From: Comamonadaceae bacterium
GTDB taxonomy: Bacteria > Pseudomonadota > Gammaproteobacteria > Burkholderiales > Burkholderiaceae_C
Reading direction: 5' to 3'
Assembly: GCA_947373105.1 (NCBI GenBank)
Contig: CANBWK010000013.1
Coordinates: 1-43,871, forward strand
DNA: 43,871 bases
Under the pieces are notes generated by a model. That model saw nothing but the letters and a program-made list of their open reading frames with translations. It was not told the DNA's origin and searched no databases. A program made the position numbers and the translations under genes. This document shows, piece after piece, positions 15,566-23,760 of this stretch (the first letter of the stretch is position 1; each line of letters opens with the position of its first letter).

Positions 15566-16786
15566 TTATATGGGAATTGTCAAAGCATCGTATTCAAATA
15601 ACCAGTCATACCGGCGACGGACCTTTTCGGGCTCCCACTCGCTAGAGACATAGTCGACTGCTTTGTCTGCATCGGACAGCTGAGGGTTGTGAAACCGCAA
15701 TGCATTGTCACGCGATCGGTTAACAATATCAGCCGTTCGCTGCCAGCGCAAGGCTTCGAACCGGGCAAACGCCGTCGCAGGGGACTCATACTTGGCCAAA
15801 CAACGCGCCATGACCGCCGCATCCTCGATCGCCATATTGGCGCCCTGGGCTAAAAACGGCAAGGTCGGATGCGCAGCATCCCCGAGCAAACAAATAGAAC
15901 CTTGGGCCCAGCCTTTTTGGGGCTCACGGCCCACCAGGGCCCATTTGAAGGGCTGTTCAATCTGTCGCATCAAATCACACACATCAGGATGCCAATGCCC
16001 AAAGTCCCGCAACAGTTCGTCGTGTGTACCGGGCTCGTTCCATGATTCGCTGTGCCAGCCATCGCGCTCAATGATGCCGACCACATTCATCAACTGACCT
16101 GCACGAACCGGGTAAGTGATCACGTGCGCGCCCGGCCCGACCCAGTTGGTGCCGACAGGATTTTGCAAATGCGCTGGAATCCGGTCTATGGGGACCAAGC
16201 CCCGCCAAGCCAACAAACCGGTGAACTGCGCCTTGTCTTCGCCCAACAACTTTTCGCGAAGTACCGAATGCACACCATCCGCCGCCAACAAGCCATCGGC
16301 TTTGTGCACAGAACCATCATTCAACTGAAACGAAACACCGGCAGCCGTACTGTGTGCTTCAACCACGCGCGCGTTCAATCGCACAGGGCGACTGGACCTT
16401 TGCTCGAAAGCAGTCAGCAAAACGCGATGCAAATCACCCCGATGGACCATCCAGTAAGGCGCGCCAAATCGCGCCAAACAGTCGTCGCCCAAGTCGAATA
16501 ATTTCCAGCGCTGCCCGGTGTTCCACATGCGTATTTCTTTGCCGCGCGCGGGGCTGACACAGGTTTGCAATGCCTCATCCAAACCCAAGCTCTGCAAGAC
16601 GCGAGACCCATTGGGCGCGATTTGCAAACCCGCCCCCAACTCACCCAGTTGCGAAGCCTGCTCGAACACGTCCACCTCAAAGCCCTGCGCCAACAAGCAC
16701 AGTGCGGTGGTCAAGCCACCGATACCCGCACCCGCAATGGCGATTCGTTGACCTCTCGCTTTGACCCTGCTTGGACCCTGGGTCAT
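15566..16786 (-). CDS. FAD-dependent aromatic hydroxylase, salicylate/3-hydroxybenzoate hydroxylase type
   Basis: A 406-residue class A flavoprotein monooxygenase that would hydroxylate an aromatic acid using NAD(P)H and O2. Motifs are GAGIGG (19-24) with the downstream acidic residue in VDVFEQA, the DG motif LLAADGVHS (about 167-175) and GDAAHPTLPFLAQGANMAIED (from 302). ATG 16786 is chosen because it overlaps the stop of the Bug-type gene in an ATGA arrangement, although the frame is open further upstream. Operon order is ThDP enzyme, Bug protein, hydroxylase, which suggests uptake or sensing and breakdown of one aromatic compound. The closest relatives are likely salicylate 1-hydroxylase or 3-hydroxybenzoate 6-hydroxylase; substrate is not decided. 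Confidence 0.9.
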   Translation of the reverse strand: MTQGPSRVKARGQRIAIAGAGIGGLTTALCLLAQGFEVDVFEQASQLGELGAGLQIAPNGSRVLQSLGLDEALQTCVSPARGKEIRMWNTGQRWKLFDLGDDCLARFGAPYWMVHRGDLHRVLLTAFEQRSSRPVRLNARVVEAHSTAAGVSFQLNDGSVHKADGLLAADGVHSVLREKLLGEDKAQFTGLLAWRGLVPIDRIPAHLQNPVGTNWVGPGAHVITYPVRAGQLMNVVGIIERDGWHSESWNEPGTHDELLRDFGHWHPDVCDLMRQIEQPFKWALVGREPQKGWAQGSICLLGDAAHPTLPFLAQGANMAIEDAAVMARCLAKYESPATAFARFEALRWQRTADIVNRSRDNALRFHNPQLSDADKAVDYVSSEWEPEKVRRRYDWLFEYDALTIPI

Positions 16787-17772
16787 TGCGCTTTGATGTT
16801 GTTGTCTTTGGCGACTTGCGTCCAAAGCGGAATTTCCGTGGCAATGGTCTTGGCAAAGTCGGCCGTACTGCCGCCAACAGGCTTAATGTCTAACTTGGCC
16901 ATCCGTTCAGCCACATCAGGCAAGGCCATGATGCGGGCCATCTCTTCTTGCAGGCGTTTGATGATGGGTGCCGGTGTTCCTGCCGGTGCCAGCAAGCCAC
17001 TCCAGAAGTTGACAGCCAAATCCACACCCTGCTCTTTCAAGGTAGGAACTTGAGGGTAACTGGCCAGGCGCTGCTCGGACGTGACGGCAAGCGCACGCAA
17101 TTTGCCAGATTTGATCAAGGCTGCAATCGGGCCGGAGTCGATCAAGGTCATTTGCACTTCTTGGGTCAAGACCGCATTGATGGAGGGAGCACTGCCTTGG
17201 TAAGGCACATTCAAAGCTTTCAGGCCGGTGCGCGCTTTAATTAACTCCATCACCAACTGGAAAGAGGCCGATGGATACGCGTAATTGCTTTTGTCGGCAT
17301 TGGCCTTGGAATAAGCCACCAACTCGTTAAAGTTCTTCGCCGGAAAGTTGTCATTGACGGCCAAGATCATGGGAAATGACCCCACCAAAGAAATAGGTGC
17401 CAAATCAGTCAATGGGTTGTAAGACAGCTTGGCCACCAAAGCAGGATTGAAGGCGATAGGTCCACTCGCAGCCATCAACAGCGTGTGACCATCGGGTGTT
17501 GCACGGGCCACGTATTCAGTGCCGACTGCTGCACCAGCGCCTGCACGGTTTTCCACCACCACAGACTGTCCCAAAGCGGGGGCTAATTTTTCAGCCACCA
17601 CGCGGGCCAAAATATCGTTAGCACCTCCAGGCGCGTAAGGCACCACAATCTTTACCGCCTTGCTGGGCCAAGTACTTTGGGCCCAACCCGCAGCGGGACA
17701 GAGCGCCAACAAAGAAAGCGCTGTGCTGGCCAACCATTGGCGGCGACTCGCCAAGTGAATCAATGTACACAT
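16783..17772 (-). CDS. Bug/TctC-family periplasmic substrate-binding protein
   Basis: A 329-residue exported binding protein of the Bug (tripartite tricarboxylate transport receptor) family, abundant in Burkholderiales. A signal peptide with Arg-Arg and hydrophobic core ends near AGWAQS (about 30). The Bug motifs are visible: WPSKAVKIVVPYAPGGANDI, the ENRAGAGAAVGTEYVARATPDG segment that encloses the ligand, and LNVPYQGSAPSINAVLTQEV. ATG 17772 is chosen as the start of the signal peptide; a longer frame extends into the preceding gene. No TctA/TctB membrane genes are present here. It overlaps the FMO gene by 4 bp, so the ligand may be the hydroxylase substrate. Confidence 0.93.
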   Translation of the reverse strand: MCTLIHLASRRQWLASTALSLLALCPAAGWAQSTWPSKAVKIVVPYAPGGANDILARVVAEKLAPALGQSVVVENRAGAGAAVGTEYVARATPDGHTLLMAASGPIAFNPALVAKLSYNPLTDLAPISLVGSFPMILAVNDNFPAKNFNELVAYSKANADKSNYAYPSASFQLVMELIKARTGLKALNVPYQGSAPSINAVLTQEVQMTLIDSGPIAALIKSGKLRALAVTSEQRLASYPQVPTLKEQGVDLAVNFWSGLLAPAGTPAPIIKRLQEEMARIMALPDVAERMAKLDIKPVGGSTADFAKTIATEIPLWTQVAKDNNIKAQ

Positions 17773-17813
17773 CGTAGTTCTACCTGTAAATAAAAATTGA
17801 AATGGAAATGAAT

Positions 17814-19556
17814 TTAAATTTTGGTCACAGAGACCACCATCAAAGCGGCACGACCTTCGTCCAGGGCTTTCAAACACCGGGCAATGGCTGTGGGCACTTC
17901 ATCTGCACGCGTGACGCGCTCACCGTGCGCACCGAAAGCTTTTGCAACTTCTTCAAAGTGACGCTTTTCACCTTGGAGCCGTGCCTGAAAATTGTCGATT
18001 TTCGCAGCAGCCCCATCGGGATGCACACGCAGAACGGCTTCCTTGACGGCTTGCCATCCACCATTGTCAAGCACCACCGTGAAGATGGGCAAACCCCGTG
18101 ACTGCGCCACTGCATAGACCGATGTCGGTGTTGAAAAATGAAACCCTCCATCGCCTTCAATGTGCACCACACGGTCGTTTGGCCGCGCCAGCTTGACCCC
18201 CAAGGCCATGCCACCACTGTAGCCCAAACCACCACCCGCGCCGCCCAGAAAACTCAGGGGCTCTGTACGCGCGATCTGTTGCAACACGGCTGGCGAATTG
18301 CGGATGGCCTCGTTGATCACCACATCGTTGGGTCGCAACTGCGCCCCCAACTGCGCACAAAACCAGGACGCATTCAGGGCGTCGTCCGGACCCGTGTCTT
18401 GCGCTGCGGCCGCCATGCGTAACTGGCGCTGCTTTTGCAACGGTGCCCATCCCGCCATGCGGGCAGCCACTTTGTGGCGATAAGCATCATCAGACAAGGC
18501 AACAACTGCGTCATGGATGTCGCGCAATGCCAAAGCGCAATCGGCAGGCCAGCGCACGTCACTGGCAAAACCCCAGACCGGAAAATCTTTCTTGATCGGG
18601 TCCACATCAATGTGTACCCAGCGGGTGTCTTCTCTGGGGCGGGTCTGGTGGGGTAGCCAAGGCACATCAATGTCCAGCAGCAAACCCCAGTCGGTGTCGG
18701 GTAACAAAGGTGTCGGATCAAATCCAAAAAAGCACGGCGACTCGCGGGAGATACACAACCAACTCGGGCTGAACTCCACCACGCGAATGCCGCAGAACTC
18801 AGTAAGATTTTGCAAAGCGACCACGGCCTCCGGCTTGCGACCTAAATACGAGGTGATGATCAGTGGATTTTCAGAAGCCATCAATTCTTTGGCGATCTGT
18901 TGGGTCACCTCTGATGGCAAGGCCCCCATTCGCGCAGGACCAAACCGCTCAGACGGATAGGATTTGACTTGTTCAGGGGACCAGTTTTCAATCAATGTTT
19001 CGCGCGGCAAGGTCATATAGACTGGGCCGGCAGGCTCTGTGTGCATCACACTGTGGGCACGACGAACCACTTCTTTGGCCACCACCCCGGAGGGCAAGTT
19101 GTACTCCCATTTCACATAAGGTCGAACCAAAGATCCCATATCAAACGGGTCTTGCACATAGTGAACATAGTTGTCGCGTGCACCAGGCACTTCCCCGTGC
19201 AACGCATAGGGGGCTTTGCCCGCCATCAACAGCACAGGCAGACGTGCCCGCATCATGTTGTGCATGCCCATGGCCGCATTGGCTGTTCCAGCATCCACAT
19301 GGACCATCACACCCTGCCCTTGTCCTGTGACTGCAGCATACCCAGCAGCCATGTGAATGGCCACATTTTCATGGGGACACAAAACGACCTCGGGCATGGC
19401 TTGCCCCTCGGCTTGCAATCGGGCCATCTCGTCAATCAAGGTCACATGGTCGGTCCCCAAATTAGAAAACAGATACTTAATACCTGTTTCTTGTAGGCCC
19501 TCCAAAAAATAACGGGCCGTGGTGTGCTGAACAAGGGGGGACTTCATAGGGATCAT
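17814..19556 (-). CDS. ThDP-dependent decarboxylase (benzoylformate decarboxylase/acetolactate synthase-like)
   Basis: A three-domain thiamine diphosphate enzyme of about 580 residues. The N-terminal Pyr domain has the catalytic Glu in VVLCPHENVAIHMAAGYA. The C-terminal PP domain has the ThDP/Mg motif GDGGFHFSTP through VVLDNGGW. The family covers 2-keto acid decarboxylases, acetolactate synthases and related lyases; this protein has no regulatory subunit neighbour, so decarboxylation or carboligation in catabolism is more likely than branched-chain biosynthesis. The start is uncertain: ATG 19556 and ATG 19547 are both plausible and neither has a strong ribosome-binding site. It leads an operon with a Bug protein (41-bp gap) and an FMO. 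A Tat-exported paralogue lies at 33178. Confidence 0.87.
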   Translation of the reverse strand: MIPMKSPLVQHTTARYFLEGLQETGIKYLFSNLGTDHVTLIDEMARLQAEGQAMPEVVLCPHENVAIHMAAGYAAVTGQGQGVMVHVDAGTANAAMGMHNMMRARLPVLLMAGKAPYALHGEVPGARDNYVHYVQDPFDMGSLVRPYVKWEYNLPSGVVAKEVVRRAHSVMHTEPAGPVYMTLPRETLIENWSPEQVKSYPSERFGPARMGALPSEVTQQIAKELMASENPLIITSYLGRKPEAVVALQNLTEFCGIRVVEFSPSWLCISRESPCFFGFDPTPLLPDTDWGLLLDIDVPWLPHQTRPREDTRWVHIDVDPIKKDFPVWGFASDVRWPADCALALRDIHDAVVALSDDAYRHKVAARMAGWAPLQKQRQLRMAAAAQDTGPDDALNASWFCAQLGAQLRPNDVVINEAIRNSPAVLQQIARTEPLSFLGGAGGGLGYSGGMALGVKLARPNDRVVHIEGDGGFHFSTPTSVYAVAQSRGLPIFTVVLDNGGWQAVKEAVLRVHPDGAAAKIDNFQARLQGEKRHFEEVAKAFGAHGERVTRADEVPTAIARCLKALDEGRAALMVVSVTKI

Positions 19557-19813
19557 CAGTGCATTCTGTCTGTGAGGTAGCAATCAAAATTACGGGGTGC
19601 ACGAGCGCGCAAATCAGGGTATGACTATCATGCATCCAGCCCTTGCCGCCAAGTGGGTCAAACCCTGAAACGGCATGAGTTTTACGCCACTCCAAAGGTC
19701 ACACCGCGCCATGCTTCGGGTAAAAACGATCGCGATTTATTCCAAGGTGACAGACTGGCCAGCAGAGTGGTGGTTGAATGCAAAATCAAAGTTAATCACA
19801 AGGAGCAAACACC

Positions 19814-20581
19814 ATGATCAAATCTCTTGAAGGTCAAATCGCCTGGATCACCGGGGGTGGCAGCGGCATTGGTCTGGCCGGTGCAATGGCACTTGCCAAG
19901 GCGGGGGCTCACGTGGTCATATCGGGACGCAATTCAGCCACTAACGACAGCGCATTGACCACTCTGAAAGGCATCGGCAGTGCCGAAGCCCTGTTGCTCG
20001 ACGTGGCAGACAAACATGCAGTCCAAGCTGCGGCACAAGGCATTCTGGCCAAGCATGGCCGAATCGATATGCTCATCAACAGTGCGGGCACCAATGCCAC
20101 GCAGCGCAGCTTTGAGGTGGTGACCACGGATGCTTGGGACGATGTCGTCAACATCAATTTGAACGGCTCCTTTTACTGCGTTCATGCTGTGCTGCCAGCC
20201 ATGCGCGCTCAAAAAGGCGGATTGATCGTCAACGTCTCTTCTTGGGCTGGCCTGTATGCCTCCAAGCTGACCGGTCCCGCCTACAACACCACCAAACGTG
20301 CACTGTTGGCCCTGACCGAATCCATCAACATGGAAGAATGCCAACATGGCATCCGTGCCACATCCTTGTTACCAGGCGAGGTGGCGACGCCCATCTTGGA
20401 CAAACGCCCCACACCCCCCTCGCCAGAACAAAGAGACCGCATGGTGCAAACCCAAGACATGGGCCAGGCCTTGTTGTTCCTCGCGCAGATGCCTGCTCGC
20501 ACCTGCATCAATGAATTGGTCATTTCACCAACTTTCAACCGTTTTTACCTTGGTGGGTTGGAGGCGCCTCCAGCGCGCTGA
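19814..20581 (+). CDS. Short-chain dehydrogenase/reductase
   Basis: A 255-residue classical SDR. Cofactor motif TGGGSGIG (13-20), NSAG (89-92), catalytic Ser142/143 in NVSSWAG and YNTTK (Tyr157, Lys161) are all present. The absence of an acidic residue straight after the second strand (ISGRN) suits NADP(H), which is inference. AAGGAG lies 8 nt before the ATG. It begins a plus-strand unit divergent from the ThDP/Bug/FMO operon, with yghU 65 bp later. Substrate unknown. Confidence 0.93.
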   Translation: MIKSLEGQIAWITGGGSGIGLAGAMALAKAGAHVVISGRNSATNDSALTTLKGIGSAEALLLDVADKHAVQAAAQGILAKHGRIDMLINSAGTNATQRSFEVVTTDAWDDVVNINLNGSFYCVHAVLPAMRAQKGGLIVNVSSWAGLYASKLTGPAYNTTKRALLALTESINMEECQHGIRATSLLPGEVATPILDKRPTPPSPEQRDRMVQTQDMGQALLFLAQMPARTCINELVISPTFNRFYLGGLEAPPAR

Positions 20582-20646
20582 TCCATGCCGACTCTCAACG
20601 ACAAGATCGTGTAGCCTTTTGCCCCTTTTTCTCTTAAAGTCAGTAC

Positions 20647-21522
20647 ATGTCTGAACCCACACCCTACACCCCCCCCTCCGTCTGGACCTGGAACAAAGCC
20701 AATGGCGGACGTTTTGCCAACATCAACCGTCCGATCGCGGGTCCAACTCACGAGAAAGACTTGCCGCGCGGCAAGCACCCGTTTCAGTTGTATTCGCTGG
20801 CCACACCCAATGGCGTGAAGGTCACCATCATGCTAGAAGAGTTGCTCGCACTCGGGCACCAGGGCGCCGAGTACGACGCCTGGCTGATACGCATCAACGA
20901 AGGCCAGCAGTTCAGCAGTGGCTTTGTAGGCGCCAATCCCAACTCCAAAATTCCGGCCTTACTCGATTACAGTGCAACTGAACCTGTGCGGGTTTTCGAG
21001 TCCGGTGCGATTTTGCTCTACCTTGCAGAAAAGTTTGGCGTCTATGTCCCCACAGACCCCGCTAAAAGGGCGGAATGCATGTCATGGTTGTTCTGGCAAA
21101 TGGGCAGCGCACCTTACTTGGGAGGCGGCTTTGGTCACTTTTATGCCTATGCGCCCTTCAAAATCGAATACGCCATTGATCGTTTTGCGATGGAAGTCAA
21201 ACGACAAATGGACGTTCTCAACCGACGCCTGGCTGAAAGCCAGTATGTGGGCGGCGAAGAGTACACCATTGCCGACATGGCCATCTGGCCTTGGTACGGT
21301 GGCATGGCGAAGGGGCAACTCTACGAAGGGGGCGAATTCTTGCAAGTGCATGAATACACCCACGTCATCCGCTGGGCCGATGAGATCGCTAAGCGCCCAG
21401 CCGTAAGACGCGGCCGCATGGTCAACCGGGTCATGGGCCCCCCTGAGACGCAATTGCATGAGCGCCACGCGGCCAGTGACTTCGACACCCAAACACAAGA
21501 CAAACTGAAGACCACACCATGA
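20647..21522 (+). CDS. yghU: Glutathione-dependent disulfide-bond oxidoreductase, YghU family
   Basis: A 291-residue GST-superfamily protein closely matching YghU, which binds two glutathiones and has disulfide reductase activity. The characteristic N-terminal extension is visible (YTPPSVWTWNKANGGRFAN, NRPIAGPTHEKDLPRG), followed by the thioredoxin-like domain with LYSLATPNGVKVTIMLEEL, NPNSKIPALLDY and VFESGAILLYLAEK. The C-terminal all-helical domain includes YTIADMAIWPWYG. Its stop overlaps the start of a second GST gene in ATGA. The Shine-Dalgarno sequence is weak (AAAG). Confidence 0.92.
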   Translation: MSEPTPYTPPSVWTWNKANGGRFANINRPIAGPTHEKDLPRGKHPFQLYSLATPNGVKVTIMLEELLALGHQGAEYDAWLIRINEGQQFSSGFVGANPNSKIPALLDYSATEPVRVFESGAILLYLAEKFGVYVPTDPAKRAECMSWLFWQMGSAPYLGGGFGHFYAYAPFKIEYAIDRFAMEVKRQMDVLNRRLAESQYVGGEEYTIADMAIWPWYGGMAKGQLYEGGEFLQVHEYTHVIRWADEIAKRPAVRRGRMVNRVMGPPETQLHERHAASDFDTQTQDKLKTTP

Positions 21523-22148
21523 TCACCCTGTACGACTGCGCGACCGCGCCCAGTCCCCGCCGAGCTCGATTGCTTCTGGCTGCGAAGGGCATTAATTATG
21601 AAACAGTGGAAATCGACCTTCGATCGGGCGAGCAACTGGGCGACGCTTTTCGGCAAATCAACCCGCAATGCACTGTGCCTGCCTTGCGCACGGAAGAAGG
21701 TCAGGTGTTGACCGATAACGCGTCCATCGCGGCCTACCTGGAGGCCCGATACCCTGATGTACCCATGATGGGTAAGACTCCCGCCGACAAAGCCGAGATT
21801 GCAGGTTGGCACTGGCGATGCGAGTTTGAAGGCCTGATGTCGATTGCCGAGGTGTTGCGCAACACCTCGCCCGCCATGGCCAACCGCGCCTTGCCCGGCC
21901 CGGTGGACTACGCACAAATTCCGCAACTGGGTGAACGCGGTTTAGCGCGACTCAAGCAATTCATGGTCACGCTCAATGCCCGACTCGAAAACCGTGATTT
22001 CGTGGCAGCCGATCAATTCAGTCTGGCCGACATCACAGCGATTGTGGCTGTCGATTTTGCGCGCATTGTGAAAGTCAAACCCGATGAACGCCACCCGCAT
22101 GTGGCGCGGTGGCGAGCGGCTATGGCTGAAAGGCCTGGAATGTCCTAG
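21519..22148 (+). CDS. Glutathione S-transferase family protein
   Basis: A 209-residue GST. The N-terminal thioredoxin-like domain starts ITLYDCATAPSPRRARLLL, with the cis-Pro motif CTVPALRTEEG and DNASIAAYLEARYP for the glutathione gamma-glutamyl contact. The helical C-terminal domain contains FSLADITAIVAVDFA, the usual N-capping box. It is coupled to yghU by a 4-bp overlap, so the two are co-expressed; roles in detoxifying or isomerising catabolic intermediates are possible. The 2OG-oxygenase-like gene follows 28 bp later. Confidence 0.92.
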   Translation: MITLYDCATAPSPRRARLLLAAKGINYETVEIDLRSGEQLGDAFRQINPQCTVPALRTEEGQVLTDNASIAAYLEARYPDVPMMGKTPADKAEIAGWHWRCEFEGLMSIAEVLRNTSPAMANRALPGPVDYAQIPQLGERGLARLKQFMVTLNARLENRDFVAADQFSLADITAIVAVDFARIVKVKPDERHPHVARWRAAMAERPGMS

Positions 22149-22176
22149 TATTTTTCAACTGCACTGGAGCCTTTCG

Positions 22177-22953
22177 ATGATGAATAAATTATTCCAAAAC
22201 GACATCATTTTTGAAAAAGGATTTCTCAGTGCGGCTGTATGCAAAAAATGGGAAGCCACCATTTTTGAAAACCTCAAAATATTCGGGACTGACGTTGAGC
22301 CAAAGTACGGCCAAATGGCTGCTTTTTACGGGATGATCGAAGCCGGCTTAAACGAAAGTTACTTTAGATTTGCAGAAAAGCACAATCGGTTTTTACTGAA
22401 AAATTTCCCCGAGGTCAAAGACATCATTGCCTACGCAGGCGAAAGAATTTTGACCCACTCCGGATTGCCGCCGCAAGCACTGCCGATTGTTCCACGTGAT
22501 AAGAAGTATTTTCAAATTGCAGGGTTTAATCTGCAATTGGCATCATGGAGTTTGTACAATATCCACACCGACACCGAAGGCCTGATTCAATACCCGGGGA
22601 GCATCTTCAGCGCCCAAACTCGCGCCTATTCCTGCATCATTTCCGTTAAACGCACAGCACAACACACCGTCAAACGAGGAGGCGATCTGGACATTTGGCA
22701 TGAACGGGTGTTGGCCGATCAACTCGACAAGTTTTACAAACCCAATGGTTTCGAAGCGCGCTCAAAAGACAAGCGAGTCAAAGCTTCGTATGAAGAAGGC
22801 AACTTGATTTTGTTTGACAGTTTCATGCCACATTTGGTATTGCCTTTCAAGGTCAAGAAAAAGCAGGACCGTCGCATTTCATTTGTGGTGCACTTCAATT
22901 ACAGAAAGTCCACCGAGAAAAATCCATTTCCGCATCTGGAATATTGGTACTGA
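22177..22953 (+). CDS. 2-oxoglutarate/Fe(II)-dependent oxygenase-like protein
   Basis: A 258-residue protein not tied to a named family, but with the ordered metal and co-substrate residues of a double-stranded beta-helix 2OG-Fe(II) oxygenase. These are His130 and Asp132 in YNIHTDTEG, a distal His219 in DSFMPHLVLPF, and Arg232/233 in QDRRISFVVHFNY. The strand-rich core between them (YSCIISVKR, GNLILFDS) fits the fold. ATG 22177 is chosen because GGAG lies 7 nt upstream and the extension further 5-prime overlaps the GST gene. No signal peptide. It is convergent with an HD-domain gene only 8 bp away. The substrate could be a small molecule or protein; unknown. Confidence 0.65.
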   Translation: MMNKLFQNDIIFEKGFLSAAVCKKWEATIFENLKIFGTDVEPKYGQMAAFYGMIEAGLNESYFRFAEKHNRFLLKNFPEVKDIIAYAGERILTHSGLPPQALPIVPRDKKYFQIAGFNLQLASWSLYNIHTDTEGLIQYPGSIFSAQTRAYSCIISVKRTAQHTVKRGGDLDIWHERVLADQLDKFYKPNGFEARSKDKRVKASYEEGNLILFDSFMPHLVLPFKVKKKQDRRISFVVHFNYRKSTEKNPFPHLEYWY

Positions 22954-22961
22954 GGACGCAC

Positions 22962-23540
22962 TCACTTTTTCAGTGAATCTTTGTAAACTGAGTTAATTGG
23001 CTCAGCCATGACTCGGCGCAGCATGGGCTCAAAAATTTCAATCGGCAAGGTATCGTAGGTGCCGTCAAAAGCCGGTTCGTCATACAAGGCAATGAATTCT
23101 TCAGCCCGTGTGTAGTGCTCATGGTCTTTGAACATGTCGCGCATGTTGCGATCCATGCCGATGTGATGAAAAAAGTTATACCCCTGAAAAATACCGTGGT
23201 TCTGCACCATCCAGAGGTTAGCCGTTGAAACAAAGGGCTTGAGGATGGCGGCAGCGATGTCGGGATGGTTAAAGGTGCCCAAGGTATCGCCAATGTCATG
23301 CAGCAGGGCACAAACCACATACTCCTCATCCCGTCCATCTCGTAAAGCGCGGGTTGCAGTTTGCAGACAGTGGGTATAGCGATCCACCGGGAACCCACCG
23401 TAATCGCCATCCAACAACTTCAAATGCGACATCACGCGGTCAGGCAAAGATTGACTGAATTGCATGAACTCAGACGAAATGCCTGCCCAATCTTCTTGGG
23501 TACTGTCTTGCATTCGTGAAAATTGGGCGCGTGCGTTCAT
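22962..23540 (-). CDS. HD-domain protein (PhnZ/MIOX-like or phosphohydrolase)
   Basis: A 192-residue HD-superfamily protein. The first metal His is at about 57 (RYTHCLQTA), the HD dyad at 81-82 (ALLHDIGDTLG), further His in VQNHGIFQG (115) and FFHHIG (125-126), and an Asp at 154. This order is that of HD proteins that bind two metals. The short length and DYGGFPVDRYTHCL motif recall the mixed-valent diiron oxygenase PhnZ/TmpB group. However, the position I would align with the PhnZ substrate-contact Glu is Phe50, so a hydrolase is an open alternative. Start 23540 is supported by GAGGAG 7 nt upstream. It is divergent from the LVIVD gene and convergent with the 2OG-oxygenase-like gene. Confidence 0.75.
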   Translation of the reverse strand: MNARAQFSRMQDSTQEDWAGISSEFMQFSQSLPDRVMSHLKLLDGDYGGFPVDRYTHCLQTATRALRDGRDEEYVVCALLHDIGDTLGTFNHPDIAAAILKPFVSTANLWMVQNHGIFQGYNFFHHIGMDRNMRDMFKDHEHYTRAEEFIALYDEPAFDGTYDTLPIEIFEPMLRRVMAEPINSVYKDSLKK

Positions 23541-23666
23541 TTCAGACTCCTCTTTATGACTTCCCATAATGCCCATTATTGTGAGGTCTGTCTATTCAAT
23601 GACAGCGAACAGCCCTTTCCTTGAATTTCGCCGCTCAAAGATACGGTATGAATTTTCCGCTCAGGC

Positions 23667-23680
23667 GGGGGTATTCCCCC
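23667..23680. repeat. Short perfect inverted repeat GGGGG-TATT-CCCCC
   Basis: A perfect 5-bp G/C inverted repeat with a TATT loop lies directly upstream of the candidate -35 box of the LVIVD gene. No T-run follows, so it is more likely an activator site or mRNA/DNA hairpin than a terminator. It sits in the 220-bp divergent spacer between the HD-domain and LVIVD genes. Confidence 0.5.
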
Positions 23681-23708
23681 TTGCAGATCTTTGTTTGACT
23701 TTTATATT
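23681..23708 (+). promoter_or_regulatory. Candidate promoter of the LVIVD-cupredoxin-membrane operon
   Basis: TTGCAG (23681-23686) and TATATT (23703-23708) are separated by 16 bp, giving a leader of about 45-50 nt before the ATG at 23761. The -35 is weak (3/6), which would suit an activator bound at the adjoining G/C inverted repeat. Confidence 0.4.
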
Positions 23709-23760
23709 GTGCTTCGTGTGGGGGACTCGCAAGTTGCCCGCCTATCAACCGGAGCATTCC

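Noticed and set aside
22962..22976. TCACT-TTTTC-AGTGA hairpin as terminator of the 2OG-oxygenase gene
   Set aside because: The stem is 5 bp of mixed composition, lies inside the coding end of the HD gene and lacks a following T-run.
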